The notes beneath the pieces were generated by a model. That model did no database searches. It was not told the DNA's origin and saw only the letters and a list, made by a program, of their open reading frames with translations. A stretch of DNA of 64,000 bases from Tillandsia leiboldiana (lineage: Eukaryota > Streptophyta > Magnoliopsida > Poales > Bromeliaceae), in NCBI GenBank assembly GCA_029204045.2, contig CM055063.1, positions 32,040,810-32,104,809 of the forward strand, read 5' to 3'. How positions within the stretch are numbered: position 1 is the first letter of the stretch; each line of letters opens with the position of its first letter. Below, one piece after another: positions 10,921-21,740 of the stretch. A program made the position numbers and the translations under genes.

Positions 10921-13900
10921 TGTGAGGACCTGGATCCCCACGACGAGATTACTGGTTCATCTACAGTTCCCGGAGGCCTATGTGGCGTGTTGGTGGGATT
11001 TGTGCTCCAATTGGACATTAGTGTTGGGCTCAGTGTGTTAAATGGATCACGTGGGTGATCGGTGGACTCCGTCGGAGCTTCAGAAGTGGTTTCGCGCGTC
11101 ATGGATATTAAAATTGGACCCAGCGCGAAGTTTGGATCAAGGAACATCTTCTCGGATGCCTTCGGCAATTTTTAGAGTTGGAATTTGGCAAATTGGACTG
11201 CGGATTTGGATTCAGCGCGCGAAAACGATGAAAATGGACTATTCACTTGCTTTTTCCGGAGCCCGGGTGATTCGGCACGTTTTTCGAGGCAAGGGTACTG
11301 TTCCGGCACCGGCGGCGGCGGCGCGCGGCGGCCGGCAGCGGCGGAGCGCGGCGGAGCAGGCTCGGGCGGGTGCGCGGTCCACCGCGGAGGCGTGCACCGG
11401 TCGCGGGCCACGTGGCGGTTCCCGGTTGGGCCGGCGCGGGGGCGCGGTCCACGGGAAAAGGCGCGGTGCATGGTGGACCGGAGGGTGACACGTGGCGGCT
11501 TATGATTTGACGGTGCTGTGGACCGGGTCCACGGTGTGGGTGTGGGTGGCCTCGGGGCGCGTGCCTGGCAGGGGGCGCAGGCGGCGCTGACAGCGCGCAC
11601 GTGGGCGTGGCAGCGACGCGTTAACTGGCTGCGTGCCACGTGTCGGCTGTGCAGTGAGCCACGTGTCGTGCAGTGGTCGGTCCGGAGTGCTGTCGCCTGT
11701 TTGGGCGGGCGACGTGGAGGCCCAGGAAAGTTTCGGGCTGCTACAGTGATCTTTCGGGCTGCTACAGTGCGCGCCCGAAAGTTCCCTGCGCCCGGAATTT
11801 GGGACATGTTCGGTATTTTTCGATTTGTTTCTGCAGCCTATATAAGCGATCCGAGCCTCCTTCTTCCCCCTTTTTCCGCCATTTCCGAGCCTCCTCTCGC
11901 CTGGGTGCCTTCAGCAAAATGATCCCCGAGTTTGGCTGCATCCTTCTGCAAAGTTTTGGGATTTTTGGTGGCACGCTTATCGAGGTTTCCATTTTTACGG
12001 CGCGGCGCGATGCTCGTCCTTTTGGGTTCCCCTTCGTCGCGTTTCGGTGCGCGAGCTCCCCCGGCCTACTCCGACCACCTTTTCGAGTGATTTCTTCGCC
12101 GATGGATTCGCAACGGACAGATCTACGATCTTGGTATTTTCAGCTTTCCCTCATTTCGCGCTTTTCGAGGTGTTTGTTCGAGCTTACTGTGACCCCATTT
12201 CTGTGAAGGAGATTTGGACAGCGGCATGGTATTTCGGCGTTATCTCCGCAACCGGGCATCGTTTGACGACGTGCTTATACACTTTTTTCATCTACTCGGC
12301 GCAAGGAATATCACAGTATTTTTATTTGATTTTTCTGAGTTTTTCCCGAAGGTATATGTTCTTCCCCTTATCTGTAAATGGGATTACAGTTATGTTGCTG
12401 TGTGGTTTTGCGCACCTGTACTGTGGAATTTGTAACTCGGCCTAAGGGGCTCGGAATTGGACGTGCAGGTACTCGTTTCGAGGGAATCGACGCGAGGATT
12501 ACTGTGGTATTTTTATTGGATTTTTCTGGGCACTTTCAGCAGGTGAATTAAGCACGGCTTTGGGACTGATTTTCTGACTGTGTATTCTTGGTTAATTTTG
12601 GGAATCAAAGTGTAATGTTGAGCCTTATTGATGTACTCAGGGGTGTTTGCAGTTGTTTGGAGCCAAGGCTTGCGCGACTTGTACCGAGGATGTTATGTTG
12701 GCAGATTTTGGACCCTGGGCGTCTACCCACTTCACCGACTTCAGGTTTGCCTTGGTTTAAGCGCTTCAGGTGGGTAAGCTTATTATCAGTAATTGTTTAA
12801 GGCAATGAATAGGTTGTGGCAAATATAAGCACGCTTGTGGGGATGTCACCCCTCTATGACTGATGCATGCATGTTTAGGATACATGGTTTATGTTGGTAA
12901 GTAGGTAAGCTTGTTAAGGATATTGGTATAAATAATTGCAAGAATAGTATTTATGAGGTATACTGAGGACTTGCATGACTTGGACATCTATGTGATGATT
13001 ATTGTAAGCTTACCTAGGATAATGTTACCCTATGAGATTATGTAACATGCCATGTTAGCACATAGCCTTTCATGTGGTTGGATTATGCTTTGGGGCAGGA
13101 TTTCTTAGCTATGTACGGATTTGTACTCTGAGGAGTTATTATGATCATTCTATTGATGAACCCTGAATTGTGGACAGGTCTAGTTTTGGGATTCCGGCAT
13201 GTGGTTTATTCCTAAAGGAACTATTATTATGCTTTACCCCCCCTTTATTTCCTTGAGGACATTTGCATGCTTGTATGGTCATGTAGTTAGGCCATCTTTT
13301 ACTGCTGCACTATTTATTGGAACTTGACTTAGGAGAAACCATGCTTTTCCTTTCTCCTTCTTGTTAGTCAGGTGGTCAGAGTTGCTCGGGTTCGAGCAGG
13401 GGTCTGGGTAGTGTAGTCGGGACTTTGCGCCGGGGACAGGTTGGATTAGTTGTGGGGCTTTGCGGCAACCGCGGATATTGGGCGGTTGACCGGATGCTTA
13501 TCTATGCACCAGATTTGGGTATCGGTTTTCTCTAGTGGATGGAGTTTCCCACTTATCGTTTAGTTGCATCCGACTGAGGTCGGGTCTTTCTTTAGTGGTT
13601 GAGTTTTCCCACTTTGATCAGATTGTGATCAAGTCCTGCTATACAGAGATACTTGTGACTGGGATACTTGTGACTTGTGATATTGATGACAGGGATACTT
13701 TACTCGTGTGGGTCGCTCCCCTCGAGTGCCACTCCGGAGGTAGGCTTTTCGGACCCAGCCTTATGTGCCGGTCTGATATTGATGTTGGGATGCGAGCCGC
13801 GCGGGCCGATTCCGCGGTTTCCAGCCTTGTGTGCAGATTCCGCTGATGTTGGGATGCGAGCCGTGCGGGCCGATCCCGCGGTTTCGAGGCTTGTGTGTAG

Positions 13901-15011
13901 ATTCCGCTGAGCAGGCAATGCCAGTTTTACTGGTGGCACTTTGGATTGGGTTTATTACAGATATTCGCCTTATTGTTGAACTCGTGTCAGGGGGACCGAG
14001 TGGGGTCTAGTAGCTATGTTTAGACCAGTACTAGTGTTGTTGGGATCCATTTGGGGACTGTGGTCCCGAGGTCTTTGTGAGTTGTTGACCGTTGTGCGGG
14101 AGGCTTGGTGATCTTGAGTTTATCCGTTCTGAGAGAGAGCGTGGATTCTGACTATAGCTTGCATGAGCCACTACTCGATAGCGAGTTAGTCCGTTTGGAC
14201 ACCCTACGTAATTCCTGCCTGTCAGCGGGAGGTGGTTGTAGGTGGGCACATGTTTGACTGCACCAGATGTGGCAGTCAGCTCGATTGGGTCGATTTTGCA
14301 CTTCATGTGCTAGTGGTTGCATACCACTGTTTGGTTCTCCCCTTTTAGCCTTTAGTTAGGGGCTGAGTAGCTGTTGAGAGTCTCCAGCTTACTCATTTCA
14401 GTCTTATGACTTGGGTTAGTTTTTGTCTCTTGAGGACTTGGTGGGCAGACCGTCGGGTCTGGCGGTGGTACCCACTGAGAACTCCCTTTTTGGTGTAGTT
14501 CTCACACCCTTTGGGGGTTTCCCCCCTTTTTTCTCTCCTCTCCTTTGTTTTGCAGAGTCTTGCGGGTGTTGCCGACTCTGTGGTTGCTGATCGGGGCGAG
14601 GGAGTCGCGAGCTTGATCCCTACCCGTGGTTGGAGAGTAGCGGTACCCTTCAGAGGAGATCATCAGTAGATTAGCTGTTTCTTTTTCCTCTTTTGAGAGA
14701 CTATTGTAGTGAGGATATTTTGTATTGAGAGACTGTACACTGTTGTATATATTGGAGTTACCTCCCGGTTGGGTTTAGAGCTTGTACTTGAGGATATTGT
14801 ATTATTATTATTTTGGGAGGCAGACAGTGTTGTTTTATTTCCAGTTGTACAGTGATTGATTTTAGTTACAGCAGATTTTCATTTATAGCTCTGATATCTG
14901 TTTAGTTATAGTACTTTTCTTGCAGGTAGGACGCTTCGCCTATGCAGGTTGGCATAGGTGGCGGATCTGTTTGGCGGGCCCGGGTCGCAGTTTCGACCCC
15001 GGGGCGTGACA
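10921..15011 (+). repeat. LARD LTR2
   Basis: A 4091-bp LTR with the family ends. It has many private variants not found in LTR1, LTR3 or LTR4 (for example GGTGGACTCC near 11062, TTAACTGGCTGC near 11620, AATAGGTTG near 12808). It ends exactly at 15011, where copia RNase H sequence begins, so on this side it looks like an insertion into a copia element. ATGGC, the next five bases, is not found before any LTR start in the window. Confidence 0.9.
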
Positions 15012-15212
15012 ATGGCCAAGATAGAAGCATGCACCACTCGTGCTTTTCCGATCATCCACTGATCCTGCCCAATCGGCATCTGAGTATACAACAATATCCA
15101 AACTAGTTCCCATAGGATACCAAATTCCGAAATTAATTGATCCTTTGATGTACCGGATGATCCTTTTCGCCGCTTTCAGGTGAACCTCCTTTGGTGCAGA
15201 TTGATATCTCGC
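15012..15212 (-). pseudogene. Copia RNase H, truncated by LTR2
   Basis: 67 codons continue the pol frame after the stop at 15213-15215: KEVHLKAAKRIIRYIKG, then VVYSDADWAGSVDDRKSTSG and GACFYLGH. SDADWAG carries the first catalytic aspartate of copia RNase H. The frame is open up to the LTR2 boundary, so the rest of RNase H and the 3' LTR of this copia have been lost or displaced. Confidence 0.85.
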
Positions 15213-17174
15213 TCAGATCCCAACACCAAAAGATATATCCGGGCGACTAGCCGTGAGATAAAGTAGACTTACAATCATACTTCGATACAGTTTCTCGTCT
15301 ACATTCTCACTATGTGATTCACTTCCAAGTCCCTTGTGGCTAGTTCCCATTGGAGTCGGAAAATCCTTCGAATTTTCTAAGTCAAACTTTTTAACCAACT
15401 CCATTGCATACTTGGATTGACACAAGTGAATACCTTCATCATTTTGTTTAATTTGCAATCCAAGAAAATAAGTCAATTCGCCCATCATGGACATCTCAAA
15501 TTCGCTTTCCATGGTCTCCGCGAATTTAGAAGCATCATTATCTCTTGTTGCGCCAAATACTATGTCATCGACATATATTTGTGCTACAATGAAATTGTTT
15601 TGATAATGCTTCACAAAGAGAGTCCTGTCAGCTCCCCCTCGAGTATAACCCTTCTCCAAAAGGTGCTTCGTCAACCTTTCGTACCATGCTCGCGGTGCTT
15701 GTTTCAGACCGTAAAGAGCCTTTTTCAAACGAAAAACATGATTAGGTTGTTTATGGTCTACAAAACCTTTCGGTTGAGCCACATAAACTTCCTCATTTAA
15801 AAACCCATTTAGAAACGCGCTCTTAACGTCCATTTGAAATAATTTGATTTTAAAATGACAAGCAATAGCAAATAGTATACGAATGGACTCGAGTCTAGCT
15901 ACAGGGGCGAAAGTTTCATCAAAGTCTATACCTTCTACTTGAGAGTAGCCTTGAGCAACTAATCGTGCCTTGTTCCTGATGATAGTACCATCTTCATTTT
16001 TCTTATTCTTGAAAATCCATTTGGTACCTATCACATTGTGTTGCTGTGGAGGCTTCGTTAATTCCCAGACTTTGTTTCGCTCAAATTGATAGAGCTCTTC
16101 CTGCATTGCTTTAATCCAGTAGTCACCCTGAAGAGCTTCATCTATATTCTTTGGTTCGATTAAAGATACGTAGCAAGCGAATCCACAAACCAACTGCCTC
16201 CGAGTTCTAACTCCTTCTTGTGGGTCTCCAATGATGTTTGATTCAGGATGATCCTTGGAGATGCGTAAAGTTTGAGGTAACGGAGTACTCGGAGGTACAT
16301 GAGACGATTCCTGCACATCAGATAAACTTGAAGAACCATTAGATGCATCATTAATATTGGAAGTATTATTATGAGAAGATGCAATGGCAGGTGTATCATC
16401 ATCTAGAGAGATATCGAGGGTAGATTTTTCAGATGCAAAGTGAAAAGCTTCATCTACTTTAACATTTATCGATTCTACGATCGTCTTAGATTCCAAGTTA
16501 AATACTCGATATGCTCTACTGTTTGTAGAATACCCCAAGAAAATCCCTTCGTCACTTCGAGAGTCAAACTTTCCAAGATTTTCACGGTCACGTAAAATGT
16601 AACACCGACTCCCGAAGATGCGAAAATATTTGATGTTGGGTTTTCTACCGCACCATAGTTCATCTGGTGTATTTAACGTTCCCGGGCGCAAATAAACTCG
16701 ATTAATTACATAGATTGCAGTGTTCACAGCTTCAGCCCAAAAATGTAGCGGTAAATTCCGGCTGTGAAGCATAACACGTGCCATCTCTTGAACAACCCTG
16801 TTTTTGCGCTCGACAACACCATTCTGTTGAGGTGTATAGGGTGCTGAGAATTCATGCTTAATACCGTTTGAAGTGCAAAAGACAATGAATTTAGAGTTAA
16901 CGAATTCTCCACCTCTATCACTTCTAACATGAATGATCTTTTCATTCTTTTCAATCATAATACGATGGCAAATCTCGTGAAAAGAATCAAAAGTATCAGC
17001 TTTCTCTTTTAAAAATGCTACCCAAGAATACCGAGAGAAATCATCAACCAATAAGAAAATATACCATTTACCTCCCAAAGATGGATGACGGGTCGGCCAA
17101 AAGAAAGAAAAATAGTCTACATAAACTACACAACATTTAATCGTAGAGCGATTAAAGACAAGGAAGGATTTCAC
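15213..17174 (-). pseudogene. pol: Copia pol: integrase and reverse transcriptase (broken)
   Basis: 653 codons. The N-terminal ~25 residues are not typical. From PTRHPSLGG the integrase core is clear: DDFSRYSW (residues 44-51), RSDRGGEF (Asp86) and YTPQQNGVVERKNR (Glu122), the D,D,E triad. Reverse transcriptase follows (about 363-610): KARLVAQGYSQ, MDVKSAFLNG (Asp449), ALYGLKQAPRAWYERL and the catalytic YVDD at 534-537. Gene order integrase-RT-RNase H marks Ty1/copia, and the gag places it with Sireviruses. Two faults: a premature TGA (15213-15215, a Cys-type codon in the ISF(S)VG(V)CARYQ region) and no protease or GAG-pre-integrase segment between gag and integrase. The frame is shifted relative to gag, so there is no continuous polyprotein. 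Confidence 0.92.
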
Positions 17175-19173
17175 CTTTGCATACCCAAACCTTTTGAGTT
17201 TTGGAGTATGTTGGCAATGGTTGAGAAATTTTCCTTGATGAAGACGTTTTGTATGATTGATCCTTTTCTTTTGTCATCGTCTTATTTGAAGTACTACCAA
17301 TGTTCTTTTCTTTTGAAAAGTCCTTCTTTGAATTCCGGGGAGTGAACTTATTGGTAGCAGTTGCAAGATGTGGTTGATTTGATCTTTGAGCTCCAATCTT
17401 GCAATTTCTTTCAATGTGCCCTGCAAAATTACAACGAAAACATACCTTTGTGCTTGACGATTCCGAAGAGGATGAAGTAGGCTTGTTGTCGTTGGTTGTC
17501 GTGAATTCCGGTGTCGGAGGAGGCGATACCGACTGAGGCACAAAGACTGTCCCAACCGAACTAAAATTGTCTTCAGTTCGATTGTATCCGAGGCCGAACT
17601 TGTTTGTTTGACCAAGACCAAGAAGTTTATCCAACTTACTCCTTCTAGAAGAAAATTGCTGTAAGTCATCCTTGAGTTGGAAAATGGTCTCTGTCATTTC
17701 CAATTTTTCCCGTCGGGCCTCGCCGTAGAGCTTCAAGAAGTAATTCGCTTTGTTTACCATATCTATATAATTCTTCTCGAGTTGCTCATTGGACTCTTGA
17801 AGGGAAACATTTGCTTTTATCAGATTATCCCTTTCCACTTCAAGATCGGTCGAGAGAGAAGTTACCCTTTTTACTTCTTCTTCGAGATCCTGCAATCTCC
17901 CTCTCAACCCCTTGTTTTGCATAGCCGGTTTCTTTGAATCCCGTAAAAGTCTGTGGTAGGCTAAAGCAAAATCTTCACCTTCCGAATCATCCGATTCATT
18001 GTCCGTTGCATTCTTTTCAACAGTGGAGTTGGACAATGACTCGGATGTACTTGCCATTAAGCACATGAACGGTGAAGATGTGGACGCGTGGAATGCCGTT
18101 GCGCTTTCTTCTTCATCACTTGAGGATGACTCATTTGACGTTGAGTTGTCATCCCAAGTGACGGCTTGCATCACTTTCTTCTTCGACGGATTCTTAGTTG
18201 GACACTCCGTTGAGATATGGCCGTATCCTCGGCACTTGAAGCATTGGACTTGTCCCTCTGAACTTTTCTTATCCTTTGAAAAGTTCTCTTGCTTTCTTGA
18301 CTTGTAACTTGAAATACCCTTGCCTTTCTTCGACTTTCCGAAGGATGGAGATTTACTTGAATTACCCCTTCGAAAGTTGCGGCGAAACTTCCTTGTCATG
18401 AGAGCGAGTTGCTTCTCAAAGTCCTTCATAGAAAGGTTCTCGTCATCGTCTGAGGAGGATGTATCCGCGTCTTCTTCCTTAGTTGTTTTCAAAGCATAAC
18501 CTGAAGACTTAGAAGAGGATGCTTTTCCAGAAGAACAGTTAGTAGTAAATATCATTTCATAAGTTTGTAATGAGCCAACTAATTCTTCTACACGTATTTC
18601 GTCCGGGTGTTTAATAGTTTCAATGGCTGTAACCTTTGGGCGAAATCGTTCAGGAAGAGTTCTTAAGATCTTTCTTACAACCTTAAATTCTGGAATCTTC
18701 TCTCCCAGGTTAGCACATGAGTTTACGATATCTTGCAATCGTGTATAGTAGTCCGTGAAAGATTCATTGTCTGCCATAAAAATGGAGTCAAATCTGCTCA
18801 TAAGCATTTGCAGCTTTTGAATCTTCACGAGGTTAGTTCCCTCATGTGTAACCAGAAGAACATCCCAGATTTCTTTCGCAGTCTCACATGCCGAGACGCG
18901 AGAGAATTCAGTTTGAGATAAGGCATTAAAAATAGCATTAATTCCCGTGCCATTGTAAGAAGATGAATCTAACTCTTCCATAGTCCATTTCGACCTAGGT
19001 TTGATGGTGCGAACATCACCAATAAATTCAGTTGGATTAGACCATCCTAATTCAATTGATTGCCACACCCTTTCGTCGATGCAAATTAAAAAGGCTTTCA
19101 TCCGTACTTTCCAGTACGCATAATTTGTTCCATCAAAGAAAGGGGGTCGATTGATGTTTCCACCTTCAACCAT
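17152..19173 (-). CDS. gag: Copia (Sirevirus-type) gag, full-length frame
   Basis: 673 codons from the ATG at 19171-19173, 20 nt downstream of the primer site, which fixes the start. The N terminus INRPPFFDGTNYAYWKVRM is the usual Sirevirus gag opening; the capsid-like part continues to about residue 215. Two CCHC zinc knuckles of CX2CX4HX4C spacing are present: C311/C314/H319/C324 and C578/C581/H586/C591. Between them lies an acidic Ser-rich stretch (about 340-405) and a strongly charged segment that looks like a coiled coil (about 405-510). The frame overlaps pol by 23 nt in another frame, which is a deletion junction rather than a normal frameshift site because protease is missing. It could still make a Gag-like protein. 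Related broken copies lie at 50938-51371 and 61516-63473. Confidence 0.88.
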   Translation of the reverse strand: MVEGGNINRPPFFDGTNYAYWKVRMKAFLICIDERVWQSIELGWSNPTEFIGDVRTIKPRSKWTMEELDSSSYNGTGINAIFNALSQTEFSRVSACETAKEIWDVLLVTHEGTNLVKIQKLQMLMSRFDSIFMADNESFTDYYTRLQDIVNSCANLGEKIPEFKVVRKILRTLPERFRPKVTAIETIKHPDEIRVEELVGSLQTYEMIFTTNCSSGKASSSKSSGYALKTTKEEDADTSSSDDDENLSMKDFEKQLALMTRKFRRNFRRGNSSKSPSFGKSKKGKGISSYKSRKQENFSKDKKSSEGQVQCFKCRGYGHISTECPTKNPSKKKVMQAVTWDDNSTSNESSSSDEEESATAFHASTSSPFMCLMASTSESLSNSTVEKNATDNESDDSEGEDFALAYHRLLRDSKKPAMQNKGLRGRLQDLEEEVKRVTSLSTDLEVERDNLIKANVSLQESNEQLEKNYIDMVNKANYFLKLYGEARREKLEMTETIFQLKDDLQQFSSRRSKLDKLLGLGQTNKFGLGYNRTEDNFSSVGTVFVPQSVSPPPTPEFTTTNDNKPTSSSSESSSTKVCFRCNFAGHIERNCKIGAQRSNQPHLATATNKFTPRNSKKDFSKEKNIGSTSNKTMTKEKDQSYKTSSSRKISQPLPTYSKTQKVWVCKGEILPCL

Positions 19174-19192
19174 TGTTTACAACCCTATTCCC

Positions 19193-19204
19193 TCTCTTAT
19201 ACCA
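19193..19204 (-). other. Copia primer binding site (one mismatch)
   Basis: Read on the minus strand: TGGTATAAGAGA, a mutated form of the TGGTATCAGAGC seen intact in the two other copia copies (50907-50918 and 61485-61496). It lies two bases after the LTR end. Confidence 0.75.
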
Positions 19205-19206
19205 CT

Positions 19207-19475
19207 TGTTGGGTTATATGAAATATAGATCTAAATAGGGGAAAAAAACACCTAGAGGGGGGTGAATAGGTTTAAACAATAAACACTCAAAAAATCATTG
19301 CGCAATAAAACCCAATGCGGAAATAAAAATGAACACGCAAGATTTTTACGTGGAAAAACTCCAAACCGGAGTAAAAAACTACGGGACCGATAACACGGCG
19401 AAATCCACTAGAATTAACACACGTACAAGGTGATTTACCGTACACACTTACGACTCAACCTTTTCCATACGCTCC
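19207..19475 (-). repeat. Copia 5' LTR, right part only (cut by the assembly gap)
   Basis: On the minus strand this is the 3' portion of a Sirevirus-type LTR ending ATAACCCAACA. It contains the typical CACCCCCCTCTAGG block and a TTACGTGGAAAAACTCC-like stretch, and is homologous to 50630-50904. The LTR start would lie in or beyond the N gap. Confidence 0.85.
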
Positions 19476-19485
19476 NNNNNNNNNN
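19476..19485. other. Assembly gap (10 N)
   Basis: Ten Ns join a copia LTR interior to the middle of LARD internal B. A fixed short run of Ns does not state the true gap length. About 960 bp of internal B and an LTR are missing if the array was once regular. Confidence 0.99.
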
Positions 19486-21740
19486 ATAGCCCTGATTTCA
19501 GGCAGATTGAGCGACACCACTTGCTTTGAGCGATGAATCTGTGCCGCCGGGTTGGAGGGCCCCGTTAGTGGATTGAGTGTCGCATGTGTGATTATCCACG
19601 GTAGTCGAGTTAGAGCTGTTCCACTCTTACATGGGTTGAGGCAGATTTGTTACCACGGCCCGAGGAGGTACGGTTCCTGTTGTTGTTATTCACGGGGGAG
19701 GTGCTTTTGGATCAGGGTCCAGTGCGGAGCCGAGACCGCGAGAGACCATAGCAGAATCTATTGGAAATTATAGCAATTAGGTGTTTTGACCTTATGCTTA
19801 AGATTGTTGGGCACTATGCCACAGGATGTTCGACTGCGGCAAGAGAGGACTTTGATCTTCGGCAAGGCGGGCAATTGGAGGCTTGCTCGTTGAGGTTGTT
19901 AGAGCACTCTGGTTTTAGCGACAGGGTGAGAGGTGCTTACGGCGGCACGGGACTCAGGGATATCGCTGTTGCCCGCGAGATCCCGTGTGTGATTTCACCT
20001 TGGTTGTTGGTAATGCCGCCGGTTAGGGAGATAGAGCTTGCGTTTGACGTGGTTCGAGGAACCGCGCCACCCTGGACAGCACCTCATTGGATATCGCCGG
20101 TAGAGCTGAGAGAGACCCGATGGCACTGTTGCAGGGTCCGATGGATCGAGGGGTCTGTTTGACCTAGTGCCACGTCGTTGGTATACTGTGGTGATGCCAC
20201 GTCATTGATACACGAATGTGAGGGTCCTTTTATGGTATCCAGGACCCTATGATGGAATTATACTCCGGCAGTTGGTGTATGATGCGAGTATCCACTTGGA
20301 GTTAGACAGCCGAGGACTTCGCCTAGATGGCGTTTTGGACACGGTGGTGGCATTATGAGTTGTTAGCGAGGCCCAATGGAATGACGAATGCCCTGTGGAC
20401 TTCAAGATATGAGGGATTGTATGTCCCAGTGTACTTGGACGGACTGGGAGTGGTGTTTCCGATGATGTTTTGATTACTCCCAGAGTGACTTGGAGCACGA
20501 GGAGCACTTTGTGGATGTGCTACCTTGCCCGTGTGGATGAAGTGGTATGCCAAGTTATTGAGATACAAGTGGTAGCTGTTGAAGCATACCTTCTTGGGTC
20601 GCTTTGTTCGAGCCGTAGGGGCGGCGGTGGAACCCGACCTAATGGATGTTATTCAAGTTGATTGAGACCAACTTTCATTTTTGAGGTGAGGAGCTTCTAG
20701 ACTTGGCGATGCCGAGAGAGCATGGCCAATGGATAATGTGTCTGATATTAGCGCCAATGCTAGTGTTTCCTGTGTTGGGAGATGGAATTGTGTGATTTAG
20801 TGATGCCTCCCATTTTGGCGGTAGAGTTACCGTGGGTGGATCTTCGGTCCACACTTCATTAGTCCAACCCTATGAGTGTTATGGCAGGCAACTTGGATTC
20901 CACAGTTGAGCCTTTCTGTACGTCCTTTATTTCCAGCTTGGATTGATATACCTGGGCGTAGGCCATGCCTGCTTGGCTATCAGTTCTGATTACTCAGCAT
21001 CTTGAGTGGGATTTTCGCGGATTGTCGTTGCTGGTTTGGGATTTTTGACCGCGAGTTTGGGCATCCGCATTATGATCGCCTTTCGAGCCAGTTTCCACTC
21101 CCGTTCACTGACGGTTTGGTCCCCGTCAAGGCATCCTTTCGACCCGTGGGTCTGTCGGGGTTTGTTGGCCTGTTGAGTGGCAACCGTGGCATGAGATTGT
21201 GTCTCTGGAGGATCCCTTTTGAGGGTAGCTCGTGGTTGAGTATGCCACTCGGGTGATTTTGGATCGGAAGTAACCGAGTGAAGACCCCAGCTTATTGGAT
21301 CCTTTTCCTCATAGGATGAATCTGTGGGTATACTTCGGGTGGTCCTGGTGGAGTAGACACCAGGAGGTGGTTTGGTGCGTGCTGCGCAGATGATTATTCT
21401 GTTTCCCCCGGCTCTTGATGGGGCCTCTGTGTTGTTCACGTCTCAGCTCAGGAGTGATTTGCCCTTGGATCCCCTAGCCCGTGATTGACTTGCCCCTTTT
21501 GAGATCTGTGATTGTTGGAGTACGAGGGACGCCCGTTGCGATTTCTGGCTCGAGAGATGAGAAAATCGCGTGTCGGGCCATGCCGTACTTGTTGTTGTTG
21601 TTGTTGGGGAGTAATCACGGGGACGTGAGTGATGTTTTGGGAGCTGGAGGCGTTATTGATGGATACCTACCCGTGATATGTGGGACCCTTGAGGGATTTG
21701 AGCTAGTTTCGAGGACGAAACTTTCCTTAGTGGGGGAGGA
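19486..21740 (+). mobile_element. LARD internal region B, left-truncated
   Basis: Matches internal A from its position 8654 to its end at 10920, including the RT remnant and polypurine tract (21731-21740). The first ~300 bp after the gap differ from A and C by many single-base insertions and deletions. Homopolymer-type losses continue to about 21900, a pattern of unpolished sequence at a contig end. At substitution sites B agrees mostly with C. Confidence 0.85.
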
